5,644 nt of DNA from the NCBI GenBank assembly GCA_026418755.1, contig JAOAAR010000142.1, positions 1 to 5,644 of the forward strand. Direction: 5' to 3'. Below the pieces are notes generated by a model. That model saw only the letters and a program-made list of their open reading frames with translations, did no database searches and was not told the origin of the DNA. Every line of letters starts with the position of its first letter. Positions within the stretch are counted from its first letter, which is position 1. Both the position numbers and the translations under genes were made by a program. Below are positions 1 to 5,644 of this stretch, in pieces. The stretch is from Planctomycetota bacterium. Lineage in GTDB: Bacteria; Planctomycetota; SKW154.

Positions 1-19
1 AGATGTGTATAAGAGACAG
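1..19. other. Nextera/Tn5 mosaic-end adapter left on the contig end (artefact)
   Basis: The first 19 bases are identical to the synthetic Tn5 mosaic end used for tagmentation libraries. The natural Tn5/IS50 outer and inner ends differ from this hybrid sequence, and no transposase or other transposon sequence follows, so a real insertion is unlikely. Genomic sequence begins at about position 20. Any protein read through this boundary gains a false C-terminus encoded by the adapter. Confidence 0.97.
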
Positions 20-801
20 GATTGTATGATTGCAGTGACAATCATACCGGCAAAAAGGCAGAGGTATCCCGAGTGTCCCAACAATTTGTCAAACAGTGCT
101 GCTACTTTATCTATGAGGTATGCTCGGAGTGTCCGCGTAAGGAGTATGAGTGCAACGAAAAGGAGAAAGAACCCAAAAACAATGATGAATATGGAAGCAC
201 CATTCTTGCCGAATCCCCACCATTTGAGTCCTTCTTTGAGAGCAGAAAGAACTGGATGAGTGATTGTCTTGATAGGACTCACGAAAGTAAAACTGCCAAC
301 ACCGAGGAATTTTTCCGCAAGGAAGTGAGAGGTTCTTCCCAAAAAGTTAGTTGTGACCTGCAAAGGAAACAAGACAGCCACCGAGAGCACATTGAAGAAG
401 TCGTGGATGACGGATGCTGCCGCGGCGCGACGGTACTCGGAGCGAATCCGGAAATAACCGAGAGAGACAAGAGTGTTTGTCACGGCTGTACCAATGTTCG
501 AGCCCATAATAATCGGAACGGCGGACTCAATCTTCAAGACTCCGGTGCCGCAGAGAACAACCACTATTGATGTAACGCAAGAGGAACTCTGAACAATCGC
601 TGTTGCGAGAATCCCGATGCAGAGTCCGACTGCAGGGTTTGATGCGGTTTTGATAAGTTCTTCCGCAAATTTTTTGAAACTTTCTAACCCTGCTCCCATC
701 ATCGTGATTGCGAGAAGAAAAAGGTAAAGGAAGAGTGCGGCGGCGAAGTATTTTTTGAACACCTGCCATCGCGACAGCGGTTTCTTCTCCAGTTTGCTCA
801 T
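20..801 (-). CDS. Na+/phosphate cotransporter, SLC34/NptA-like (3' end missing)
   Basis: Membrane protein predicted to import inorganic phosphate with Na+. About 260 codons are present, with no stop before the adapter. A short basic N-terminus precedes a first helix at about residues 17-37. The first family repeat then follows, with NPAVG (54-58), the QSSS substrate motif (71-74), PIIMGSNIGTAVTNT (96-110) and HDFFNVLSV (133-141). These closely match animal NaPi-II proteins and bacterial NptA. Further hydrophobic segments run to a second inverted repeat (G252 to Q260-S261), which is cut in the middle of its QSSS motif. From memory, D134 aligns with the aspartate linked to electrogenic 3:1 Na+:phosphate coupling in NaPi-IIa/b. 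The ATG at 801 overlaps the kinase stop (ATGA) and has AAGGAGGAG 4-5 bases upstream, so translation is probably coupled to the kinase. Probably over 100 residues are missing. The family call is strong; phosphate as substrate is inferred from homology. Confidence 0.9.
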
Positions 802-1949
802 TTCTCCTCCTTTCTCCGTCTGTCAGCATCTTTGATGAAGATAAGGAGTTCAGCCAACCCTGCACCCAGCAGCCCGCCGACTGCCCCACCAAAGGCGGCT
901 CCGACTACGGCAAAAACGAGAAGTAGGATGAAAGCGTTTGGTTTTCCAATGTGCGCACCTAACAGCATCCCGATTCCCCATCCCCCAACCGCACCCATAG
1001 GACCTTCCGAGAGAGCGCCGACAACAATCCCACCCATTCCGCAGAGAAGAATAGCGAGAACCGTCAGACATCCTAAAGGGCGCTCAATCGGCGCGATTTC
1101 CTCATCTTGTAAATCACACTTCTCAACGGAGGAGGAGTCTGTAACGAGAGGTTTCTCATTTCGACCCCGTGCCTTTGTTGCTTCATCGACGAAAGCAGCA
1201 AGCGAGGCAACATCCTGAAAACGCCGCTCTCTCCGAACAAAGCACCTTTCAAATAAAGTGTCTACCCACTCAGGAACGGAAACAAAATCAGAGACTCTGT
1301 CATTTGGAGCAGGAAGTCTCCCTGTAAGCATCTCAAATAAAACGACACCGAGTGAATAGACATCATCAGAAGGAGTCACTTTCTCACCGCGGCGTTGTTC
1401 AGGACTCATATATTCAACTGTCCCGCCACGAGGCTGTTCATCTGAAAGAAATGAAATGGAGATGCCGGTCTTCCGCGCAATCTCTTCTTTAAAGCGCCAA
1501 AGACCGAAATCGCCGAGTTTCGCATTTCCGTTTTCGTCTATCAGAATGTTCTCAGGCTTAATATCGCAATGAACAGCACCCTTCGAATGAGCAAAAGAGA
1601 GAGCAGAAAGAACATCTTCAAAAATCTTGATTGCGCGCTCCAAGCAGAGTCTTCTCTGCCGTTTGAGAATGCTACGGAGGCTGCCACCTCGCATGTACTC
1701 CATAACAAGATACGGAGGCTCAGCACCTGTGTCACCGCCTAAAACCTCGACGATATTGTTATGATGCAATTTGTATTGGGCATACCCTTCTCTGCGGAGG
1801 TATTCACGGTATGAAGGTTCAGTTGGAATCTTTATAGCAACAACTTTTTCAGGAAACTCAATATGTTCAGCACGCCAAACTACCGCAAAACCCCCTTCTC
1901 CTATTTTTTCCTTTAAGACATACTCGCCGACTCTGTCTCCGCGTTCCAT
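798..1949 (-). CDS. Membrane-anchored Hanks-type Ser/Thr protein kinase
   Basis: A 383-residue kinase that would phosphorylate Ser/Thr of unknown cytoplasmic targets. The N-terminal catalytic domain spans about residues 8-255. Visible elements are the glycine loop GEGGFAVV (17-24), VAIK with ATP-anchoring K40, a likely helix-C E54, hinge LVMEYM (81-86), catalytic loop HCDIKPEN (127-134) with D129, K131 and N134, DFG (147-149), GTVEYMSPEQ (176-185), D197 before VYSLG, and R243. All catalytic residues are present, but HRD is HCD. A charged linker (about 256-290) follows. The region 291-372 is glycine-rich and hydrophobic, enough for about four membrane helices joined by very short loops, and ends in a basic tail (KDADRRRKEEK). 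No PASTA or other extracytoplasmic sensor domain is seen. The gene starts 39 bases after the small-subunit gene with only a weak upstream AAGG, and its stop overlaps the phosphate transporter start. Kinase identity is certain; target and signal are unknown. Confidence 0.95.
   Translation of the reverse strand: MERGDRVGEYVLKEKIGEGGFAVVWRAEHIEFPEKVVAIKIPTEPSYREYLRREGYAQYKLHHNNIVEVLGGDTGAEPPYLVMEYMRGGSLRSILKRQRRLCLERAIKIFEDVLSALSFAHSKGAVHCDIKPENILIDENGNAKLGDFGLWRFKEEIARKTGISISFLSDEQPRGGTVEYMSPEQRRGEKVTPSDDVYSLGVVLFEMLTGRLPAPNDRVSDFVSVPEWVDTLFERCFVRRERRFQDVASLAAFVDEATKARGRNEKPLVTDSSSVEKCDLQDEEIAPIERPLGCLTVLAILLCGMGGIVVGALSEGPMGAVGGWGIGMLLGAHIGKPNAFILLLVFAVVGAAFGGAVGGLLGAGLAELLIFIKDADRRRKEEK
802..813 (-). 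promoter_or_regulatory. Ribosome binding site of the phosphate transporter gene
   Basis: On the minus strand AAAGGAGGAG ends a few bases before the ATG at 801. It lies inside the last codons of the kinase gene. The strong site supports this start and allows coupled or independent initiation. Confidence 0.75.
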
Positions 1950-1988
1950 ATATGCAGAAACCTTTTTGAAAGAGGCTCGGAAGAAAAT

Positions 1989-2180
1989 CTATACAGAAGC
2001 AGAGTTTTCCTTCCCTTTCTTCGCTCTGCCCTTCTTAAAGGCAACAAGAAGGCTGATAATCTGTCCTCCGCCGAGAATCACGAGTCCAATGAAAAACATC
2101 ACCCAGGCGCCAGGCGTCATACCTGTCTTCGCCGATTCTTTCCCTGCTTCTTCCACCAAGTTAAAAAAGAAGTCTATCAT
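1989..2180 (-). CDS. Single-helix small subunit of the adjacent NSS transporter, MetS-like
   Basis: A 63-residue protein with one clear transmembrane helix (about 24-48, GAWVMFFIGLVILGGG and onward). A mixed-charge N-terminal segment precedes it and a basic tail (KKGRAKKGK) follows. The positive tail suggests N-outside, C-inside topology. The ATG follows the transporter's TAA with no gap, and GGAGGAGGG lies just upstream inside the transporter gene. In Corynebacterium the Met/Ala importer MetP needs a small one-helix partner, MetS, encoded directly downstream. Position, size and the glycine-rich helix core match that family, although the usual WGG is GGG here. Most MetS-type proteins have a shorter N-terminus. 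A start at M21 would look more typical but has a much poorer ribosome site. The role is inferred from context and weak similarity. Confidence 0.72.
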   Translation of the reverse strand: MIDFFFNLVEEAGKESAKTGMTPGAWVMFFIGLVILGGGQIISLLVAFKKGRAKKGKENSASV

Positions 2181-3704
2181 TTAACCCTCCTCCATTTTCC
2201 ATCGGGGATTCTTCGGCTTAATGATGGTAAGAATGATTCCGATAACAGGTGCCATAAGAGCAACCATCCATCCGCCGAGAAACAGCGCCAGAGAGCAATA
2301 TCCACCATATGGCTTCTCTATGAGTTCCCATATATTTGTGATTAGAAGCCATATTAGGACAGCAGGAGTGATGAATTTTATGCAAATATCCCACCATCTG
2401 CCAATCCGAATATCGGAGAAAGAGTTTATCTCCTGCCTGAACTTCGACGCTTTCCAGAGCCAGCCGATAAGAATACATTCGAGTAGCCCGATAATGGCGA
2501 GTCCGAAACAGTCAGAAATCCAGTGGTCTGTAATGTCAAGCCAATAGAGGCCTGCTGTTGTGGAAAACCATAAGGAGCCAAGCAGTCCTAACACACATAA
2601 AATCGCCGAAGTTTTCGTTTTACCCCAGCCAAATTTGTCTTCAAGCCCTGCGGCAAAAGCCTCGACAATAGAGAACGCACTGTCGATTCCGAGCGTAATA
2701 AGTGTAATAAAGAAACAAATGGAGAAGAAGGGCGCCATCCATCCAGCAATGTCGCCCAATTTAGCAAGTGCAGCAGGGTAAACAACGAAAGCAAGTCCCG
2801 GACCACCTTTAACGACCGACGCAACATCCGCATTTATGGAGACCGCAAAATAACCGAGAATCGAAAACACAGAAAAACCGGCAAGGTATTCTGTACCGCT
2901 GTTAGCGAATGCCGTAATAAATGCATTATTAGTCGTATCAGATGTCTTAGACATATAAGATGCATAAGCAATCATAATTCCAAAACCGAGAGAAAGAGAG
3001 AAGAAAATCTGACCATAAGCGGCAAGCCAGGCAGATGGGTCAAAAAGTTTTTCCCATTGCGGGGCAAGATAATAGTTTATACCTGTGGATGCGCCCTCGA
3101 GGGTTAATCCTCTTATGGTCAAGACCACAAGCATAAGCCAAGGAAGAGGCACAGTGATAAGTACAACCCTTCCAACATTTTTAACCCCTTTGAAAATAAC
3201 AAGGAATATCCAAACCCAAGTGATTATAGCGCCTATAAAGACACCCCACGCTATATCCTTTATATCGAAAGGACCAGAAGAGAGATTCAACACTTTCTCG
3301 TTGAAGAACTTTTCAGCGGTTTCAGCGCTTGTCCCCCAAGGCATAACAGACTTGAAAGATGAGAAAAGATAATCCCAACTCATTCCCATAATAGAGACAT
3401 AATACATGGAGATAATCATTCCGACGACAAGAGCCCACCAGCCGACAAACTCCCATTTACTCCGAACTTTTCCAAGCGCTTTAGGGGCTGAGCCTTGCAT
3501 TTTTGCACCGAGACTGTATTCAAGTATCAACAGAGGGATACCTGCTGTAAGTAGGGCAACAAAATATGGTACGAGGAAAGCGCCGCCACCGTTTTTATAA
3601 GCAACATAAGGGAAACGCCAGAGGTTGCCCAGCCCGACTGCGCTTCCAATCGCCCCGAGGAGAAACGAACCTCTTGACTGCCATCTGTCCCTTAACTCTA
3701 CCAT
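2181..3704 (-). CDS. Na+-coupled amino-acid transporter, NSS/SNF (SLC6) family
   Basis: A full-length 507-residue inner-membrane symporter with about 12 helices. TM1 carries the family signature GSAVGLGNLWRFPY (20-33), followed by NGGGAFLVPY (38-47) and GIPLLILEYSLG (55-66). By alignment from memory to LeuT, A22 and N27 are Na1-site residues, R30 and D393 (ITDHW) form the outer gate, and Y102 in TM3 contacts substrate. TM6 has the unwound FSLSLGFG (235-242) and N268 lies in TM7. G24 occupies the place where monoamine carriers have Asp, which indicates an amino acid with a free carboxylate. E272 sits where chloride-dependent relatives have Ser and LeuT has Glu290, suggesting chloride independence. 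TM8 has LGIDSAF (338-344), a pattern more like animal SLC6. The gene opens the tight four-gene set, with AAGGAG just before ATG 3704. The particular amino acid cannot be read from sequence; the MetS-like neighbour makes a MetP-like role possible. Confidence 0.95.
   Translation of the reverse strand: MVELRDRWQSRGSFLLGAIGSAVGLGNLWRFPYVAYKNGGGAFLVPYFVALLTAGIPLLILEYSLGAKMQGSAPKALGKVRSKWEFVGWWALVVGMIISMYYVSIMGMSWDYLFSSFKSVMPWGTSAETAEKFFNEKVLNLSSGPFDIKDIAWGVFIGAIITWVWIFLVIFKGVKNVGRVVLITVPLPWLMLVVLTIRGLTLEGASTGINYYLAPQWEKLFDPSAWLAAYGQIFFSLSLGFGIMIAYASYMSKTSDTTNNAFITAFANSGTEYLAGFSVFSILGYFAVSINADVASVVKGGPGLAFVVYPAALAKLGDIAGWMAPFFSICFFITLITLGIDSAFSIVEAFAAGLEDKFGWGKTKTSAILCVLGLLGSLWFSTTAGLYWLDITDHWISDCFGLAIIGLLECILIGWLWKASKFRQEINSFSDIRIGRWWDICIKFITPAVLIWLLITNIWELIEKPYGGYCSLALFLGGWMVALMAPVIGIILTIIKPKNPRWKMEEG
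2185..2193 (-). promoter_or_regulatory. Ribosome binding site of the small-subunit gene
   Basis: GGAGGAGGG on the minus strand lies in the last codons of the transporter gene, 4-8 bases before the ATG at 2180. It decides the 2180 start over the internal M21 and fits tightly linked expression of the two subunits. Confidence 0.7.
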
Positions 3705-3748
3705 ACCTCTCCTTTCCTTCCTCTCACCAACAAGATGTCAGGTAGAAT

Positions 3749-3779
3749 GTTATACGATAAAGATGTTTTCTTCAAGCAA
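3749..3779 (-). promoter_or_regulatory. Possible promoter for the transporter-kinase gene set
   Basis: On the minus strand TTGCTT (3779-3774) and TATAAC (3754-3749) are separated by 19 bases, with about 40 bases from the -10 to the ATG at 3704. Both boxes are imperfect and the spacer is long, so this is tentative. The 204-base gap 3705-3908 holds no open frame of note and is the natural place for such a promoter. Confidence 0.3.
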
Positions 3780-3908
3780 CTAACGCCGTTTAGCAAAAAA
3801 CTTTCTTCTTTCTTCCATGTAGTGTCAGAGCCCACCCATTGCCGGAAATGGCATTCCTCTCCCTAATTCCTACAACCAAGAAGACTAAAGGATAAAAAAG
3901 ATTGACCA

Positions 3909-4988
3909 CTATTTTTCAGCACCACCTGACGGAGAACCAGGTAACTCCGGCGGCTTGACTCCTCCCTCTCCTTCCTTCTTCTCTTCTTTCTTATTCTCGT
4001 CCTCTGAAGATTCTGGCGCCTTACCACCTGGGAACAGTTCAGGATTGGGAGCAATAGTAGGCTCCTCTTCGTCCTTGATAGGCTCAACAGGCTCGCCGGC
4101 TTTCAATCTTTTCACACGCTCCGAAACCTTTAGGTCGGATGTTTTCTTCAGATACTTCTCGTAATATATGATTGCGTTTGGAATGTCCACCAGAAAAGAT
4201 TCATATACTTCTGCGATTCGCTTAAGTGCAAAAGGAGTATAGAGGGAGTTACGGCTTTCAAAACGCTTGTATTCTTCTATTGCGTCTTTATATTGCGCCG
4301 ATTTTTCGTAAATGCGAGCGATGATTAATCTGACTTCCTCAAACTTTGAATCAAGAGAGAGAACTTTTCTTAAAGCGTCTACAGCATCTTTCCAACATTT
4401 TGTTTCAGCGTAAGATAAGCCAAGCCAGTAGTAAGCACTGATAGGCTTGGGCGAAAGTTTAACCGCTTTTTTGAGTTCTTCCACCGCTTGAGCAAAATCC
4501 TTTTTGTTATGCAATGCTATTCCGAGACCTGTTCTCGCTTCGTAAAGGTTTTCGTTCATAGCAAGCGCTTTGCGGTAGGCACCCACAGCATCGTTCCATT
4601 TCTTCAACTGAATATAACAGTCACCGAGTCCAATATGCGGCTCAGGAACTTTCTTGTTAAGATTAGAAGCCTTCGTGAAACGCTCAATCGCATCCTCGTA
4701 ATACTCGAGAATGAACAAGACCTTACCAAACATATAGTACGCGTCGTAGTAGTCTTTCTTTATATCCGTCGCTATCTCAAATTTTTCAGCCGCTTCCTCG
4801 TATCTCTTCTGCTGCATTAACGCTACTCCCTCCGCATAATACTGCTCCGCATCTCTCTTGTTCTGCTCCTTTTCCATCCTTCTTTTCCATCCTTCGCCAA
4901 CCCATCTGCGTCTGGGGCCCGCAAACACCTCAACGCATATAAAAGCGAATGAAATCAACATCAACATCCCACAGACAACCTTTTTCAT
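3909..4988 (-). CDS. Exported TPR-repeat protein with charged low-complexity tail
   Basis: A 359-residue protein, likely a periplasmic or surface-exposed protein-protein interaction scaffold. Residues 1-23 form a signal peptide (MKK, a hydrophobic core, and probable cleavage after VFA). The mature protein begins with a very basic stretch (PRRRWVGEGWKRR). Seven tandem 34-residue TPR units follow at about 49-82, 83-116, 117-150, 151-184, 185-218, 219-252 and 253-286, showing the usual G-Y-A-P spacing (for example WNDAVGAYRKALAMN). The tail 297-359 is rich in Glu, Lys, Pro and Gly and looks disordered. The start at 4988 is preferred to the upstream in-frame ATG at 5015, because AAAGGAGG lies 8 bases before 4988 and the signal peptide then begins at once. 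There is no lipobox; the Cys at position 6 is within the signal peptide. A distinct function is not recognisable. The gene follows tRNA-Lys after 124 bases and no clear promoter of its own was found. Confidence 0.9.
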   Translation of the reverse strand: MKKVVCGMLMLISFAFICVEVFAGPRRRWVGEGWKRRMEKEQNKRDAEQYYAEGVALMQQKRYEEAAEKFEIATDIKKDYYDAYYMFGKVLFILEYYEDAIERFTKASNLNKKVPEPHIGLGDCYIQLKKWNDAVGAYRKALAMNENLYEARTGLGIALHNKKDFAQAVEELKKAVKLSPKPISAYYWLGLSYAETKCWKDAVDALRKVLSLDSKFEEVRLIIARIYEKSAQYKDAIEEYKRFESRNSLYTPFALKRIAEVYESFLVDIPNAIIYYEKYLKKTSDLKVSERVKRLKAGEPVEPIKDEEEPTIAPNPELFPGGKAPESSEDENKKEEKKEGEGGVKPPELPGSPSGGAEK

Positions 4989-4996
4989 CTTTCGTT

Positions 4997-5004
4997 CCTC
5001 CTTT
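4997..5004 (-). promoter_or_regulatory. Ribosome binding site fixing the TPR gene start
   Basis: AAAGGAGG on the minus strand sits 8 bases before ATG 4988. It lies downstream of the alternative ATG at 5015, so only the 4988 start is correctly spaced from it. Confidence 0.75.
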
Positions 5005-5112
5005 GCTAAAAACACCCCATGCCTTTAAAACGCTGAAGAAGGGAAAAAGTTGCTTAGGACATATAAATAAATGCTCCCCTGAACGATTAGGTCTCAAGAC
5101 TCTCGTAAAAAA

Positions 5113-5186
5113 TACACCCGGCAGGACTTGAACCTGCAGCCCGCGGATTAAGAATCCGCTGCTCTGCCAACTTGAGCTACGGGTGC
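5113..5186 (-). tRNA. tRNA-Lys (anticodon CUU)
   Basis: A complete cloverleaf folds on the minus strand. It has acceptor GCACCCG with CGGGTGT, U8-A9, D stem GCTC/GAGC, anticodon stem GCGGA/TCCGC around the loop TTCTTAA (anticodon CTT at 5152-5150), five variable bases, and T stem GCAGG/CCTGC around TTCAAGT. The discriminator is A. CCA is not encoded (ATT follows), so it must be added enzymatically. The first acceptor pair is G1-U72, a wobble where G-C is usual. A run of six T follows directly. Confidence 0.96.
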
Positions 5187-5373
5187 CTGTTAAGAAATCA
5201 AATCATAATAAAAGACAAAAGCGCAAGTCAAGAGTTTTCAATCTTACTTTTCCGAATTACCCCCTTGGAAAGAGAAAAAGAGCATAATAAAGTGAAGCCA
5301 AAGAGTTATCCTCCTGTGACAAAAGAGAAGAGTTTGTAATGTATTCTTCTTGAGAAGAAGTGGAGGCTTTTGT
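5187..5373. other. Divergent intergenic region between tRNA-Lys and the plus-strand gene
   Basis: AT-rich spacer holding the tRNA promoter at its left and the plus-strand ribosome site (GGAGG, 5362-5366) at its right. A plus-strand promoter must lie here. I could not pick one: CATAAT at 5283 and TGTAAT at 5335 lack a well-spaced -35. No gene-like open frame is seen. Confidence 0.6.
5202..5231 (-). promoter_or_regulatory. Sigma70-type promoter of tRNA-Lys
   Basis: On the minus strand TTGACT (5231-5226) and TATGAT (5207-5202) are 18 bases apart. Each matches the consensus at five of six positions. The -10 box ends 15 bases before the mature tRNA 5' end, leaving a leader of roughly 8 bases, a normal layout for a tRNA promoter. 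Transcription could continue into the TPR gene, since no strong terminator lies between. Confidence 0.7.
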
Positions 5374-5644
5374 ATGCTCCGTCGGGTCTTCTTATTCTGT
5401 TCTGTACTGGTATGTGCATTTGCTCTGGGCGATGTTGTCGAACTTTTGGACGGAGGGCGGCTGGTAGGGAAAGTTATTGAAGAGAACGATGACGAGGTGG
5501 TCATTCTGACTGTCAAGGGCATAGTGGCTCGTGTGCCGAGGGAACGCACAAGCAAAATTGAGAGAGGCTCACCAGAAGAGTTGTATAGGAAACAGATGGA
5601 AGAACTGGATAAAAACGATGTAGAGATGGTGTACGCATTTGCAA
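5374..5644 (+). CDS. Secreted protein with small N-terminal beta-domain (partial, runs off window)
   Basis: Ninety codons are visible and the frame stays open to the window end. Residues 1-17 form a signal peptide (MLRR, a hydrophobic core, then AFA at the cleavage site). The next 45 residues alternate hydrophobic and charged positions: DVVELLDGGRLVGKV (20-34), an acidic turn (EENDDE), a strand VVILTV, then VARVPRERTSKIERG (51-65). This resembles small beta-barrel modules (nucleus 'DGG.L.GKV...VPR..I..IE.G') that I recall at the start of secreted proteins in Planctomycetota and relatives, often followed by helical repeats; the helical segment from residue 67 fits that. GGAGG lies 7 bases before ATG 5374, which supports this start. 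The gene is divergent from tRNA-Lys, with 187 bases between them. Function is unknown. Confidence 0.85.
   Translation, partial: MLRRVFLFCSVLVCAFALGDVVELLDGGRLVGKVIEENDDEVVILTVKGIVARVPRERTSKIERGSPEELYRKQMEELDKNDVEMVYAFA

Noticed and set aside
1..19. Natural Tn5/IS50 end
   Set aside because: The sequence is the synthetic hybrid end, not the natural outer or inner end, and no element sequence follows it.
22..570. Long plus-strand open frame of 182 codons
   Set aside because: It lies antisense to the SLC34-like gene, whose translation carries clear family motifs. The plus-strand product is charged, has no recognisable motif and lacks a ribosome site.
832..1218. Plus-strand frame rich in Pro, Ser and Ala
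   Set aside because: It is the antisense shadow of the glycine-rich kinase membrane domain; Gly and Ala codons read in reverse give Pro, Ser and Ala.
1771..2184. Plus-strand frame of 137 codons spanning two minus-strand genes
   Set aside because: It covers the kinase start and the small-subunit gene, has no protein features, and the minus strand explains the sequence better.
3782..3790. AACGCCGTT palindrome next to the possible transporter promoter, as an operator
   Set aside because: Only four base pairs around a central base and a single copy; too short to distinguish from chance.
3836..3851. Hairpin CCATT/AATGG as terminator of the TPR gene
   Set aside because: It has only five base pairs, no following T run, and is over 50 bases past the stop codon.
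4989..5015. Upstream ATG at 5015 as start of the TPR protein
   Set aside because: It would place nine charged residues before the signal peptide and put the strong AAAGGAGG site inside the gene; ATG 4988 has correct spacing.
5091..5112. GTCTCAAGAC plus A/T run as terminator after the tRNA
   Set aside because: A four-base stem with a two-base loop is too weak, and in the minus-strand direction the T run precedes the stem.

Overview
The window is bacterial. All of its complete protein genes lie on the minus strand, and one truncated gene at the right edge is on the plus strand. Ribosome binding sites are strong (GGAGG), genes abut or overlap by a few bases, and the single tRNA has a good sigma70-type promoter. 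The phylum cannot be fixed from this sequence alone. A Hanks-type Ser/Thr kinase, exported TPR proteins and a secreted small beta-domain protein would suit a Gram-negative, PVC-like or candidate-phylum environmental genome, but that is only an impression. The first 19 bases are exactly the synthetic Tn5 mosaic end used in Nextera libraries. The left edge is therefore a library artefact, which points to a short-read draft assembly, possibly metagenomic or single-cell.

Reading right to left, in the direction of minus-strand transcription, the window starts with tRNA-Lys(CUU) (5113-5186) behind its own promoter. Next comes an exported protein with seven TPR units and an acidic, lysine- and proline-rich tail (3909-4988). 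After a 204-base gap there is a tight four-gene set. It holds a sodium:neurotransmitter-symporter (NSS/SNF) family amino-acid transporter (2181-3704), a 63-residue one-helix protein resembling the MetS small subunit of such transporters (1989-2180), and a Ser/Thr protein kinase with a glycine-rich polytopic membrane domain (798-1949). The set ends with an SLC34/NptA-type Na+/phosphate cotransporter (20-801) that is cut by the adapter inside its second QSSS repeat. Divergently, at the right edge, a plus-strand gene begins for a secreted small beta-rich protein (5374 to the end).

The four-gene set is the most interesting part. Two unrelated Na+-driven importers flank a membrane-embedded kinase. 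The junctions are TAA directly followed by ATG, a 39-base gap, and an ATGA overlap. This arrangement predicts one transcript and suggests that the kinase monitors or regulates Na+-coupled uptake. That link is inference from gene order only. No mobile element, CRISPR array, integrase or convincing terminator is visible.
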